Under the pieces are notes generated by a model, which was not told where the DNA came from, ran no database searches, and saw nothing but the letters and a program-made list of their open reading frames with translations. A DNA stretch of 64,000 nt, taken from positions 3,968,001 through 4,032,000 of the forward strand of contig JAUTDP010000004.1 of NCBI GenBank assembly GCA_033439795.1. Direction: 5' to 3'. The stretch comes from Sordaria brevicollis. Lineage: Eukaryota; Ascomycota; Sordariomycetes; Sordariales; Sordariaceae. Of this stretch, positions 34,114-47,900 are shown piece by piece. Made by a program: the position numbers and the translations under genes. Every line of letters begins with the position of its first letter. Within the stretch, counting starts at the first letter, position 1.

Positions 34114-37100
34114 CTACCCCTAATTAAAAAAAACCGTATAATTAATTATTATTATATAAAATAATAAAAATCCCTATTAAACGTATCGCTATACTTCGAA
34201 AAATTTCTATAGCCGCGGCGGTCTTTAACCGTAGCGACCTCTTCCTTACCTCCTTCTATTCCTCGGCCGGAATTTCCGTATTTTTTATTAGCGAATCCCC
34301 TTCTTCTAATAATATTTTTAATTCCTCCAATTTTTATACTTCTTCCTTAAATTTCTTCCTTTTGGCTTTAACCTAATTTAATAATACTAGGGCATCGGGA
34401 TATTTTTCGTAAAATTCCCTAACCTTCTTTAAATATATTACTACGTTAATATATAATTACTAATTAAACTTATAAAGGGGAGCCTAAATAATATAATATA
34501 TTTAATAACCCCTTTCCTTCTTATATTTATCGATTTTTACAAAATCCTACTCGAAAGAGTCTTCGCCGTTATCTATTTAATATATAATCTTCCTTATATT
34601 GGTACAGATATTCTATTATTATTATATTTAGCCTAATAACCCCGTTAATAATTAAAATTTTATTTTATTTATATTAAAAATCCGTCTATACTTTATATTA
34701 ATTAATAATTTAAGAATAATGGAATAAATATTAATTTTAATAATTAGGAAAGAGCCTTCGAAAAGCGGAGTAAATTTAGCGTACGGGCGACCGGTTTCGA
34801 AATTCTAAATATCGAAAAGGATTATATCGCCCGGTTTATAAACCGGGGCGTCTAATTTCCTAATATTAACGTTATCCTCGTAATATTATTATATTTACTT
34901 TATTTTAATTATTACAAAGTCGAAAATAATTTTAAACCGCTCTATTATTTTATAAATTTTAAAGAATTCGGCTTTTTAAACTTTCGATAATTCGGGAAAG
35001 TAAAGAATAACCGGTTTAATACTTATACGCGGGTTAAAATTATAATTAGTAAAGAAAAGGGATATTCTTATAATTTTAAAAGTAGTATTATTTTTTATAA
35101 ATTCTATAATTAATAATTAATCGACCTAATTATTTTAAGCCCAATTAATATAAATTTTTAAGTAACGTTCTATTTCGGCGTTAATACGTTCGGTTTAATT
35201 ATTAATAAATAAATAGAAAATAGACGAAGGCTTTAAATTTATTTTTAATTTTAAAAATAAAATCTTCTAAAACGTCGAAATAAATTATATATTACAGTCG
35301 GAAATAATAGTATCGGATACGCTATAAAGGCTATAAATTCTATTAATAAAACGCTTTATTAATTCCTTTATTATTAAAGTTTTATAAAGGATAAAATAAT
35401 ATATTTTTATTAACCGATCGATAATTATTACGATATATTTAAATTCCTATCCCCTCTAAAAATAGGGCGTTAACGGGGTAATATAATTAATAGAAATATC
35501 CTTCTATAGCGTAAAAAGAACGGTTAATAATTTTAATAAATTATAAGGGGAATATCGTAAAGGCTTTATCTTTACGTATTAAAAATATATTTTATAATAT
35601 ATTCTAACGGATTAATATATTCCTAATTAGAAATAAGATTATAATAATAAATAGAAGATTTTTTCTTTATTTAAATACCCTATTAATAGCGAATTGTAAA
35701 TATATCGAAAGAGTTATAAATAAAGAGCGGAGTCGTTAAAATCTATAATAATAGTATTCTTAAAATAGGTACGTCCTTAAATAGTATAATATTTTACGAA
35801 TAAAGTTTTTACTATTTATTTACGCACTTCTTTTAATTATATATAACGGTTAGGGTCCGATAAATAAGTTAAAACGTTTTATAAAAAGGTAAACTTCTCG
35901 TAAAACTTTATTACTAAATTATTTATTAATTTTTTATTTAGGATATTTAATTCGTATAAATATTTAATTCCTATTAATTCCTTTAATTTTATTTCTTTTA
36001 AAACTTTATACCTATAACCGACGAAGTTTCCTACGTCTAATTTATCCTCCGGCTTTAAAATAAAAGTATTATTAATAAAGAGGTTTTTATTTAATAAAAT
36101 TTTATTACATATTAATAGCTATTTATTATTTACGTTTTTAAAGATATTTTCTAATTTACGATTAAAGGTATCGGAGCGAATTTAAAAGGAACCCGGTCGG
36201 TATTTAATTATAAAATTAAAACGAAATAAGAATTAGGATTACTTTATATAGTAGGGCGTTAATTATTTATTCGTTATAAATATTTTTAAATTCCGATAAT
36301 TTATAAGGATTTTAAACGGTTATTATACTCCTTTAAATTCCAATTTCTATTCCTCTAATACTTTAATAATAGTTAGCAATTCTTTATTATAAATATTATA
36401 ATTATATTCGGTAACGGAATATCTCTAATTAAAATAAGCGACCGGTTATAAAATATTATTATTATTATATTATAATAAAGTTCTTCTATAAACCTAATTT
36501 AAAGTATCCGTTTCTACGATAATTAATTTAAATTAATTATAAATATATAAAATTAATCCGCTCGTAAAAACTCTCTTCAATACTTTAAAAGAATTTTAAT
36601 ACTATTTTATCTATTTCTAATCTATAAGTACTATCTTTTTAATTAATTTGTAAAATAGTCCTATTATAATTGAAAAATATTTTATAAAACGTCGGTAGAA
36701 ATTAATAAAACCTAAAAAGCGTTATAACAAACGTTTAAAATCGGGAACCTACTATAATATAACGGCGGCGACCTTTTCAGGATCTATTTTAATACCACCG
36801 GGTATAATAATTAAACCTAAATACTTCGTACGTATTATATAAAATTCGCACTTATCGATATCAATTTATAATCCTACCTTAATTATTTATTCTAAAACCT
36901 TATTAATATACTATTCGTATTCCTTTTTATTATTAGAATAAACTAAAATATTATTAAAATATACGGTTACGTAAACGTCGAAAATATTATATAAGATATT
37001 ATTAATATAATTCTAAAACGTATTTAATACGCCTTAAAGGCCAAATAAATAAATTAAAGATTCGAATAAATTGAAACGAATAATAAACGCAATTAACTAT

Positions 37101-40100
37101 TCGTAACCTTCCTTAACCCGTATCCAATTAAATATAGTAATAATATTTAATTTAATAAAAATCTTTATTTTATAAATCGAATTTAAAGTCTCTTTAATTA
37201 ATAGGAACGGGTAGCGGGATTTTAAAATAATATTATTAATACTTCTATAATCTACGTAAATTCGGACTTTACCGCCTAATTTTTTAATTAAAAGGATAAG
37301 GGCAATTGCGGTTAATTATAAAGGGCGGATAAAATTCTTATAAAAATTATTATTAACCTACTATTTAATAACCGAAATTTCGATAAGGGACGTTGGGCGA
37401 ATACGAACGCTAAACGGCTTAGCGCTTAATAATAATTCAATTTTATAATTATAAATATAATAAAATAGGACCTCCTCCGCTAATTAGGGTAAGAAAGTTA
37501 GAATATTCTTATAGTACTATTCGGGGATTTTAATTATAACCTCCTCCTTTAATAATATTAGCCGTCGATTCTTTTTAAGAAATTTCTTCGTATCCTCCTC
37601 TATAATTTTATTAAAATTAATTTATTTAGCGATTTTAATTATTATAATCTAATAGATAATTTTTTTATATATAGGAATATCCTAATTAAAATTACTTATT
37701 AAATTTAATAACTTTACTAAAACCGCGGCCTTAATATTATCTTTAAAATTATTACCCGCTATAATTTTAATAAAATTATAAAAATTCTTTAGTAACGTAT
37801 CTTTATATTTCTTACCTTCCTTATTTTAAATATTATTAATAATCTCTTCGGTTAAAATAATTTCGTTAAATTCGTAAATAGCGGTTAAATATTCGAATTC
37901 TATATATATTATAATTATAAATTATAAATTATCCCTTTTATATAGGAAATTAAACGTAATAATATTAAATTTTTTAATATCCTTCAAATCCAATAAATTA
38001 TTTACCGTTTTAAACGAATAGGGATTATATTCGTAATACGTACCGGCTAATATACGCCGACTATTTAATTTAATATAAAGTTCGTAAACTATAAAATTCT
38101 TAATTTTAATAAAGAGAGCGGCTATTCCTAAAATACTTTAAACTTTAATACTAATTTAGTTAGTAATTAAAGCTTTAAACGGAATAATATTATAACGAAT
38201 AAGAGGTCGAAAAGGTTTAGAAGCGGGTAAATTATAAATAGGAGCGGGGTTAATTTAAAAAGCAAACTTCTTCTAAAGAATAAATTTATTTTAAAGAACG
38301 GACTTTATTTTAAAAGCGGCTAAAAATATAGCCATTGGGGTTAATTCTTATATCGCAACTAGGGAAATAGCCTTAAAAACCGGCGTATTCTCTTTAAGGG
38401 GGGTCGTTATTAAAATAAATTTAAATAAAGCCCTAATAATAATAATTATAACGTTATTAAAAATAGTATATAATATTATAATCAATTCGTTAAATAAATC
38501 TATAGCAAAATAACGACCACGGCAATATTTAAACTATACGTTATATATATTATAATTAATTTCGGGTTTATAGAATTATATTTATAAGAAACCTAAAATT
38601 ACGGGGTATTTGGGGGAAATATTATATATTAAAAAAGTAACGACCTTATCGTAAAATCCGATACGGAACTTAACCCTCACCCCCTTAAAAATAATACTTT
38701 TAATTATATTATCGGCTAAAATTAACTTCTTTAAGCATTAAAATTTAAAACGCGGAAGGTTATTTTTTATTATAAAAAAATAATCGATAAAAGCGAATAT
38801 AAAATATCTACTATTAACGAAAGTAATATAATAATCTTTATATAAGCCGGTTATTATATAGGAAGAAAGGAATATTAAATTTAGGGTAATAAAATTATTT
38901 AAAAATTAAATCCGTATTTCTTCTAAACCCTTTAATTTTAAGGAATTTAAAACCTTATTTTTCTTAATTAAAAATCGTAATAACCGCTAAGGCTTCTATA
39001 CGCAATTAAGTATAAAAGCTATTTATTTTCCGGAATATTATAATATTCTTCACCTTCGGCGGTTAAAGCGGCGGGGGTAATAAAGGCGGTTAGAATAATA
39101 TTAACGGCGCAGACTTCAACCTATTAACTCTAATTACGTTTTTTTTTCTTTTTATTACCCTTACCCTTATTATTTTAATAGCCCTTATCGCCGTAATTTA
39201 TCGAATTAATATAATTATAATTAATATAACCCTTTTAATTATAATAATAATAAAGGCCCTTATATATATATTAATCGAAGATATCCTTATAAATAAATAT
39301 AATTAAATCGACGGCGTCTAAATCTATTTTATTATTACCCTAATTAATAGGAATATTATTAGAATTAGTACGAAGGGTAGAATTAGAACTAGCGGCGGGA
39401 ACGGTACTAATAATAGATAAATTAAGGGCGTAATTAATTATCTTCTAATAATAATCGGCATTTTCGAAATTAATAGTAATAATATAATATAAATCGAATT
39501 AAACGTAAAAGTTATTAACGGTTAGAAGGTTATAATAAATAAAATTATCGCGAAAATATTTATTAATTTTATTACAAAAATAATAAACCTTTATAACGTC
39601 GTTACAACCGACTAAATTATAAAAATTAGTAAACTTTTATTTAAATTCGGTAAAGGGGCGGTTCTTTATATAATATTCTTCGAAATAGCGGCTAATATTA
39701 TTAACTAAATTAATATTCTTAAAATATTTAACTAAATAATTTATAAATTCCTTTCTAATTTTCTAACGCTAAATATCCTTAGGCTTATTATTTTAAATAG
39801 TTTAAAGCTCTTTACGAATATTAAATAAAATCTTTAAACCTAAAAATATAGCCGTCTTAATAATTTTAATACCCTTATCGGGGTAGAAGAAAGTATCGAC
39901 TTTTTATTAAAATTAAATACAAAAACGTTAAGTAGCGAAGATTTTATAGCGGGCAACGGCGCCGCTAAACTCCTCTCCTATAAAAATAGGAAGGTTATTA
40001 ATAATTTAATAATAGCCGGATATAATATTAATATTAATAATTTTATTTATAATATTCGTATTAAATTAAATCGTAAATTTTAAAATAATATTACGAAGGG

Positions 40101-40885
40101 TATCGTTATATTTATTAGCGGTAAATTTATTAACTTTAAAGGATTAATATTTAATAATAAATTAATAATATTTAAAATTTATATCGTCGAATATATTCTA
40201 AACGTTATTAATAATACGGCGGTTAATAAATATTTCCTTACGGTAATCCTTAACGATAAATAGAATTTTAATATAAATACGGGTAATAAATATAATAATT
40301 AAGCGGAAAATAAAGTATTTAACGATAATACCAATTCCGGATAAATAATTTTTAAAGACCGCTTCCTTATCCTCGTCCTCTTCGACAACGGTAATAAAAC
40401 TATTAATATTTTAAAAAATAGGAAATTCGCGTAAAATAATAATATAAACGTTAATATTATAAATAAATAAATCGTTTACCGTAAAAGGTTTATTAATATT
40501 CAAAAAGCGAAAAATCGTAAAGAATTTATCGTTACTTCTTAAGAAGTACGCAAAATCGCTATTATTATTTATATTAAATATTAATAAACGGAGAGAAAGT
40601 CTACAACTTGCAAAACGATTTTAAGAACGGAAAGAGAAAAAAAGAAAAACGCAACGCTTACTTTTATCCGCTAAATAAAAAAAAAACCACCCTTATTCTT
40701 TAAATAAAGGGACGCGGCTTTAGCGAATAATTATCAGTCGAAGCTATCGCAACGAAGGAGATTACTTTAACTATCGAAAAAAAAGAGAGAATACTAAATT
40801 TAGCGATTTACGAATAAGGCGATTTTAATATATTTAAATAATTGAAAATTATATATTATAAACGTAATAATAAAGTATAATATAT

Positions 40886-41180
40886 TATTACGGGTAAATA
40901 CGACTAAAGTAAATAAAATAGGATATACAATATTATACGAAGAAGGAAAAAAAGAAAGGGAGCGAAGCTATACGCGGGTAATTGCCCTTATAAGGGTACG
41001 GCGTATAGACTATATACGCATAAGGCGCGCGTGGTTATATGACCGGGACCGCGACCGTATCGCTGTGCGACCGCGGCGGCGGGCCAGCCGAGTAAGGTTG
41101 TAATCATCTCAGTAGTAATCACAACCTTGGCACAGGCACGTGACCAAGTCACGTGCAGTCACTAGGCTAAGCCTATGACA
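40886..41180 (-). repeat. 5' LTR of element 1
   Basis: Same 295 bp as 33819-34113. Here the mutation pattern is reversed: bases 40886 to about 41041 are RIPped, and 41042-41180 keep the original GC-rich sequence, including the TGACA terminus. Confidence 0.92.
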
Positions 41181-41185
41181 ACTAA
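41181..41185. repeat. target-site duplication of element 1, right copy
   Basis: ACTAA, identical to 33814-33818. Confidence 0.85.
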
Positions 41186-41379
41186 GGAGATTGGCACAAT
41201 TTTTCTTCCTCTTTTAAATACCCTAATCAATACCTCCATTTAGAATACCCTTATTTTATTTATCCTTATCTCCTAACCCTAATTATAATATAATACAATA
41301 TAATATTATAGCCTTATATTTCGAAAAGCCAAGAATCCTTATTAAATATATCTTTATTATTTATAAATAAATAAAGGAA

Positions 41380-41700
41380 ACCTATTATTTAGAGTAAATA
41401 AGGGTAGTATTGACGTTCTTTTCCTTCTAGATATAACCGATAACTTGTATAATTTTAGCCAATTTAAAGAAGGTTATAATTACTTCATCGTCCTTCGAAT
41501 ACCGTTATCCCCTAACGTAAAGGAGGGATTAAGCTTAATAGATTTCGAAAAGTATATTTATTATAAGTAGGTTTGTGAGCGAAGCCGTAAAATTATCGAA
41601 AACCTTATTAAATTTAATATTGAAATTTATTATTATATTATAGATTTTAATAAATATTAGGAGAAGTGGGACGACTATTTGAAGATTATAAGGTTTTAGT
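41380..41700 (+). pseudogene. fragment of an unidentified reading frame of the outer transposon, 5' part
   Basis: Reading the plus strand in one frame from about 41380 gives roughly 105 codons with only a few stops, each explicable as a former Trp or Gln codon. The composition is protein-like, with segments such as DFEKYIYYK, VCERSRKIIENLIKF and EKWDDYLKIIRF. The frame is cut by element 2 at 41700 and resumes in phase at 49570 once the element and one copy of its target duplication are removed. I do not recognise the protein. It converges with the transposase. Whether it belonged to the transposon or was captured sequence cannot be told from here. Confidence 0.45.
41696..41700. repeat. target-site duplication of element 2, left copy
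   Basis: TTAGT, matching TTGGT at 49565-49569 with a single G-to-A change of the RIP type. Confidence 0.8.
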
Positions 41701-41904
41701 TATTACGGCACCAAATTATCGGCAACGCTCCCTAAGCGTCTTAGCACCGAACCACTAGCGGAGCACAATCGTACCCACAATTATATTTCTACCTTATTTA
41801 TATATATAGTCCGGGAGTAAAATTTTCGCTACTCTCTCTCAATCCTCTCCCCTTTATATAATAATACATTTTCTCTAAACTTCTATTAAATTAATATCGT
41901 AATA
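41701..41904 (+). repeat. 5' LTR of element 2
   Basis: 204 bp, aligned end to end with 49361-49564. Original termini TGTTACG...CGTAACA are seen as TATTACG...CGTAATA. The first 70 or so bases keep their C and G; the rest is RIPped. Confidence 0.93.
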
Positions 41905-44900
41905 ATTTATTATACCTTTCTATAATTAATAGCCCGACGTTTATTAAACGTTTCGCTTTAATTAATTTATAAAAACGGTACTAATTTTTTCTAATTATAT
42001 TTTATCGAACCCCTTTCTACGAAATCCCTTATCCTTTTTATTAATTACTATTTCGACCGAATATTATTAACCCTTCGTTAATTTTATAATTGAATATTAT
42101 TAATTTTTTTCCGCTTTTACGCCCGCTTAAATCTAAACCCAATCCTAATCATAAATTTAAATAACCCTAAAACGTCCGGTATAAATACTCCGAACCCTAA
42201 TTCTAATAACGAATAATAAATTTTCGCTATTAATTTCTTTCCTTCCTATAATTAACTTTATATTAATACCGCTATCTATAATTTAAAGGACGACTTTTTT
42301 CGCTTTATAAATATTATAAAAACAAATTTTAAACTCCTTTTTTAATTTTATATTTATTTTAATACTATTAAAGCCTAATTTAATCGTACTTAGGATTATA
42401 TTTATGATACCTAAACCCAAATTATAATAAATTTCAATACTACTGTTTATTTTAAAGTTTAATTTCGTAATTATATTATTAAATTTATTTAAAAAATTAT
42501 TAAAATATAGAAGTAAACCGATTAAACCTTCTTCCGCGTTTCCGAATTCGAAATTATTATCCGCTTTTAAATTATTCGGGCTAATATAACCGATTAATAA
42601 ATTAACGTTACCTAATTTAAGGTTAATCGATATATCGCCGAAATTACATTTTAAATTCGTTAATATATTGTTAATTAAATTAACTTTTAACCTTTATTTA
42701 TTACTCTTTATTTTTTATCCCCCTCCCTATTTAATTATATTCGTAGCGTTAAACCCCTTATTTTTATTAGCGCCGAACGTTCTTTCGTAAAACGATAAGA
42801 GGAATATATTAATTAAAAATCTTTTATCGGTATTAAATTTATTATCGATTATATTATTTATTTAATATTTACCGATTAAATCCTTTATATTTCCTAATAT
42901 TTTTTTAACGACGCTTTTATATATATTCGCTTTAAAATTAATATAGTTATAATTTCCCTTTAGAATTTTATTACTTAATTTACGGGCTTTACCGATTTTT
43001 AAAATTTTTTTAAATAATTCAATTTATATTATATTACTTTTAATATTTATACTAAAATAATCCGGGAAATAAACTATTTATAATAAAATACCTTTCCTTT
43101 CGCCGATTTTATTTCTATATTTATTAAATTCGCTAATTCTTACAAATTTAATACTCGCTATTATATCGACGCCTTTAAATTAAAAATTAATAAACGCCTT
43201 TAAAATACCCTTATTAACGTTATTAATATTAACCGCCCGGCCTTTAACGATTTTAAAAATTAAATAAACTTTTTTTATAAATTTATTATTAATTTATTAA
43301 ACGCTAATTATTATATTAGTATTTCGCTATTTACCCCCGCTTAACCCGCTAGCGACTCTATAATTTTTAATAAAATTTCTACCCTTATAGGGAAATTTAA
43401 TAACCCTATTTTTACGAAAGAACGAACCCGCTATAAAGTAGAAGGCTTATATATATATTATAATAGAGCTAATTATTATATTATAATTTATATAATTAAA
43501 GCGAAATATAAAATTTAGGCCTCTATTCCCGTTTAAAATACTCCGGTTTCGATATTAATATTTAAAGCGGGAAAAGCCTAACTTCTAATAAAAGTCGCCG
43601 TTAGAGGCGTAATATAGAAGAATTAAAAAATTTATATTTATATTCTATAGGATTAAATATTAATTTCTTTTTTTTAAATTTTATTCGCTCTAATAATATT
43701 TTCGAAACGTTATATTCTATAATAATCGATTCCGGGTATTTATTAATAAACTTTATTAATTTTTCTTTTATATAATAATATATTCTCCTTTTAATACTTT
43801 TCTACTACTTCCGTACCCTCTATTTAATTAATAGTTGCGAAAGTAATTCTATTTTTTATATTTATATTATATTTTACTTTATTAATTCTTTCATAAATCG
43901 CTTTACTCTTTTTATTTAACCTTTCGGTAGCCCTACTATTATTTTTAATTTCCTTTAGTTAAAAAAGTATAACTTTATTATAAATTAATTATAAAATATT
44001 ATAAATCTCTTTAATTTTACCGTTAAAAAAATACTTTTATTTCCTTCGTTTTTTATTAAAAATATATTAAACCTTCCTTTATTAATTATAACCCTTCGAA
44101 TATTATTAAAAATTAAACCAATACCCCGAAACCTAATTTAACCCTTTGCTAAATTACGAAAATTTTACTACTATTTTATTTCCCCCTATTATACTTTAAA
44201 GGCTTATTCCCGCCCGAATAGCTATAATTAACCGTAAAATATAATTATCCGCTTATTATTTACTTTTAATTTTATTTTAACGTACGAAAAACCCGGTATA
44301 AAAATTTTTAAATATATTCCTTATTAATTTTACCGCTTTATTAAAATTATAGTACCTTTCTTTAATATTAATAATAATTCGCCGACGGTTATAATTCTAC
44401 TCCCCGACTCTAATTTTAAAGATTTTAATTAAATTTTTAATAATTTTAATAATATTATACTTCGTATAATTTTCGTTAATTAATTTATACTTATCCCCCT
44501 TTACCGGTTTTTAATTAATTATTAAAATTAAATAATAGAATAATTATAATTCCGGGCTATTTCGGCAAAAAATATTTAAAAATATATCGATAGAAAATTA
44601 ATATTTATGTACGTAGAGATTATTAAAATTTTATTAAAATACTTTTATTACTTTTAAAAAGCTTTCGACCCCGAAATTACGAAAATAATACCATTTTACC
44701 GCCCCTTCGACTATAAAATCGATTTTATCCTCGGTTAAACCCCCCTATATTACCGCCTATACCCTATATCCTAAAAAGAATTCCGCGTTATATATAAATA
44801 TTTAAATAATTATTTAATTTTTAATTTTATTCGCTTAAATTCGTCTTTTATAATTACCCTTATATTCTTAGCCTAAAAATTAAAGGGTAGCGTACGAATT

Positions 44901-47900
44901 TATATCGATTATTATAAATTAAATAATATTATAATAAAAAATAAATATCTTATTCCCTTTATTCGTAAAATAATGAATTCCTTCTATAAAGCGAAATAAT
45001 TTAATAAATTCGATATTATTATAATTTTTAACCGCTTACGTATTACCGAGGGTAATAAATAAAAGATTGCGTTTATTATTAAATTTAATCTCTTCGAATA
45101 TTTTATTATAAATTTCGGTATAATAAACGTATTGGCGTCGTTTTAATATTATATTAATTATATCCTATTTAATATTTTAAATAAATATATTATAACTTAT
45201 TTCGACGATATATTTATTTATAACGGGATTAAAACGGAATATAAACGTTATTTCGAAAACGTTATAAAGAAATTTATAAAAGTAAATTTAATTATTAATA
45301 TTTAGAAATACGAATTTTATAAATATAAAATAAAATACCTAAGGTTTATTATTTCCTACGATAATTTACATATAAATTCCGAAAAGGTTAATATTATTAT
45401 TAATTAGGGCGTCCTAAAAACCTTAAAAGATTTTTAACGTTTTATTAATTTTGTAAATTTTTATCGCAAATTTATTAAAGGTTTTTCTAAAATCGCTTAA
45501 CCCTTTATAACCTTTATATTTTATAATAAGTAAATTAACCCTATATTTAAAACCGCGGTTATAATATTTAAACGTTTAAAGAACGTTTTTATTTCGGCCT
45601 CCGTCTTTATATATTATTACCCCGAATATTAAACCGTTATCGAAATTGACGCTTCGGATTAAACGTCCGGTAATATTTTTTCCTAAATCGATAAGGAAAG
45701 GAAACGCTACTTTATCGCCTTCTTTTCGTTTAAATACTCCCCGGCCGAATATAATTACGAAATTTATAATAAAGAATTCTTTATTATTATTAAAACTTTT
45801 AAAGAATAGCGCTCCGAATTTTAAAGAATTAACAACGTTATTAAAATTATTATTAATTATAAAAGCCTTTAATATTTTATAATAATAAAATTCTTTAATT
45901 AATAATAGGTTCGGTAATTTAAATTTTTTAACGATTTCCGCTTTAAAATTATATATTACCTAAACGCTTACGCAACCGTCCCCAACGCCTTTTCCCGGTT
46001 GCTTAGAAATATTTTAATAAATAAACGTAATTTCGGTAACGATTAAATAACGAATTATATACGTATTTTATTACCAAAAGAAAATTAAATTAAAGAATTA
46101 AATTTTAATAATAATAATAATAATAATAACGAATAATTTATAAAACTTTTAATTTTTAATATTAAATCGCTAATCGACGATTATATTAATATTATTTACT
46201 TCGTTTTATTTAATTCCCTTATAATTATTATTTATTTTTAAAATTTTAATTATAAAAAATTCCCTAAACGTATTAAAAAATTCGTAAGGGCTATTATAAT
46301 AGATTACGAAATCCTTTACGGCCGGATTTTAATTAATAAATAGGTTTTTATCCCCTCCTACGACGAAATTCGCTTTTAAATTCTTTAATATATTTATAAT
46401 TTAACGCTTAATAATTATTTAAATTATTTTAAAACTTATAATTTTATTTAACGGATTTATATTTAACCTAATTTATTTAAAGATGTAATTACCTTCGTTT
46501 AGGGTTATTATTTCTATACTTAGGTTAAAAATTTTAAATTTACGCCCTTAAGCTTATTTAAATTTATACCGATCCTATTTCGCTAATAATTTAACCTTTT
46601 AATAAATTTTATCGGCCCCCTTTTCGAAATTAAAAACAACGGAAAGACGTATACCTATATTATAGTAATTATCGATTATTTAACGAAAATATAATATTAT
46701 ATTTCCATTTATAATTTAATTACTAAGGGAATCGTTAACGCTTTCTTCTACGAAATTTACCGTTTATATAGTATTTTTAATTTTATCGTTTCCGACCGCG
46801 GTTTTTAATTCGTCGCTACTTTTTAACGGGAATTTTATCGATTCTTCGGCGTTTAATAAAGGCTCTCCTTATTTACTTATTTAAAAATTAATAATTAAAT
46901 AAAAATTGTAAACGCTTATATCGAATAATATTTATACGCTTTCTATTCTTATTATTAAAATAATTAATTTATTTAATTACCCTTTACCGAATTCGCGGCG
47001 AATAATTATATTTTAAAAATTATAAACCTTTCCCTATTTTTTATTAATTATAATTAATACCCGAAAATAAATACCGAACCCTTTTAATATTATAATACCC
47101 CTATATCGCCAGTATAATATTAAAAATTATTCGACGTTTAAGTAATTAAAGAGTTAATAAATTATATTACTATTAAGGCCCGTTTATTTATAGAAGAGGT
47201 TTAAAAAAAATAAAAGCGTTATATTAATATTTATAAATTAGATGCCCTAAAGTACGTAATCGGGGATAAGGTTTAGGTTAATATTAAATATTAAGATTAG
47301 GGCCGTTCGTCCTTTAAATTAATTAATAAATAAATAAATTTATTTGTCGTTAAGAAAATATACTATTAAATAATCGCCTTTATTATAAACGTAATATATA
47401 AAATCTTCCTTATTTTTTATACCTCCTTTGTTTAACTTTATTAAAAGGGTTTATTTAATTAAAAAGCTTTTAACGAAACCTTCGATTAATAAATAAAAGG
47501 CGCCGTCGTTTCTAAAATAATATTTAATAAAGAAGAATAATACTTCGAATATATTTTTAATTCTATATAATCCTTAAAGGGTAAATTATTTTATAAGATT
47601 AAATAGCCCTAATTTTACCCGTTGGATTAACGCCCCGTAAAGGATTTCTAAGCTAATATAAACGATATTTAGGATTTCTATATTAAATACCCGTATAAAT
47701 TAAACCTTAAATTCAATAAAACTTCGAGCCTAACGTTAATAAAAATTAAACGAAGTTTTAAAAGAATATAACGTAATTAACGGTTCGCCCGAATTTAATC
47801 TATTTCCTATATATAAATTATAATACGCCCCTTTAATTTCCTATATATAAATTACAATACGTCCTTATAATTTTTTATATATATATTATAATACGCTTTT

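Larger units (their letters stand above)
33819..41180 (-). mobile_element. Gypsy-type LTR retrotransposon, element 1, RIP-inactivated
   Basis: A 7,362-bp element with two 295-bp LTRs and an ACTAA duplication. Read on the minus strand, the reverse transcriptase can be recognised at about 36700-37270: DYRSINNI, SRYPFLLI, FIKLN and an active-site block YFNNILVYS, where the usual YxDD has become NN by RIP. The order then runs toward lower coordinates into RNase H and integrase territory. Near 34380-34570 the minus strand reads like a decayed chromodomain (REFYEKYP at its end), so it may be a chromovirus; that part is weak. The gag end lies around 39000-40600. Stops at former Trp and Gln codons are everywhere; no open frame survives. 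Confidence 0.87.

Noticed and set aside
45646..45882. 78-codon plus-strand open frame in the island
   Set aside because: It is an out-of-frame reading of the RNase H region of element 2; the true frame, starting IDASD, is closed by RIP stops.
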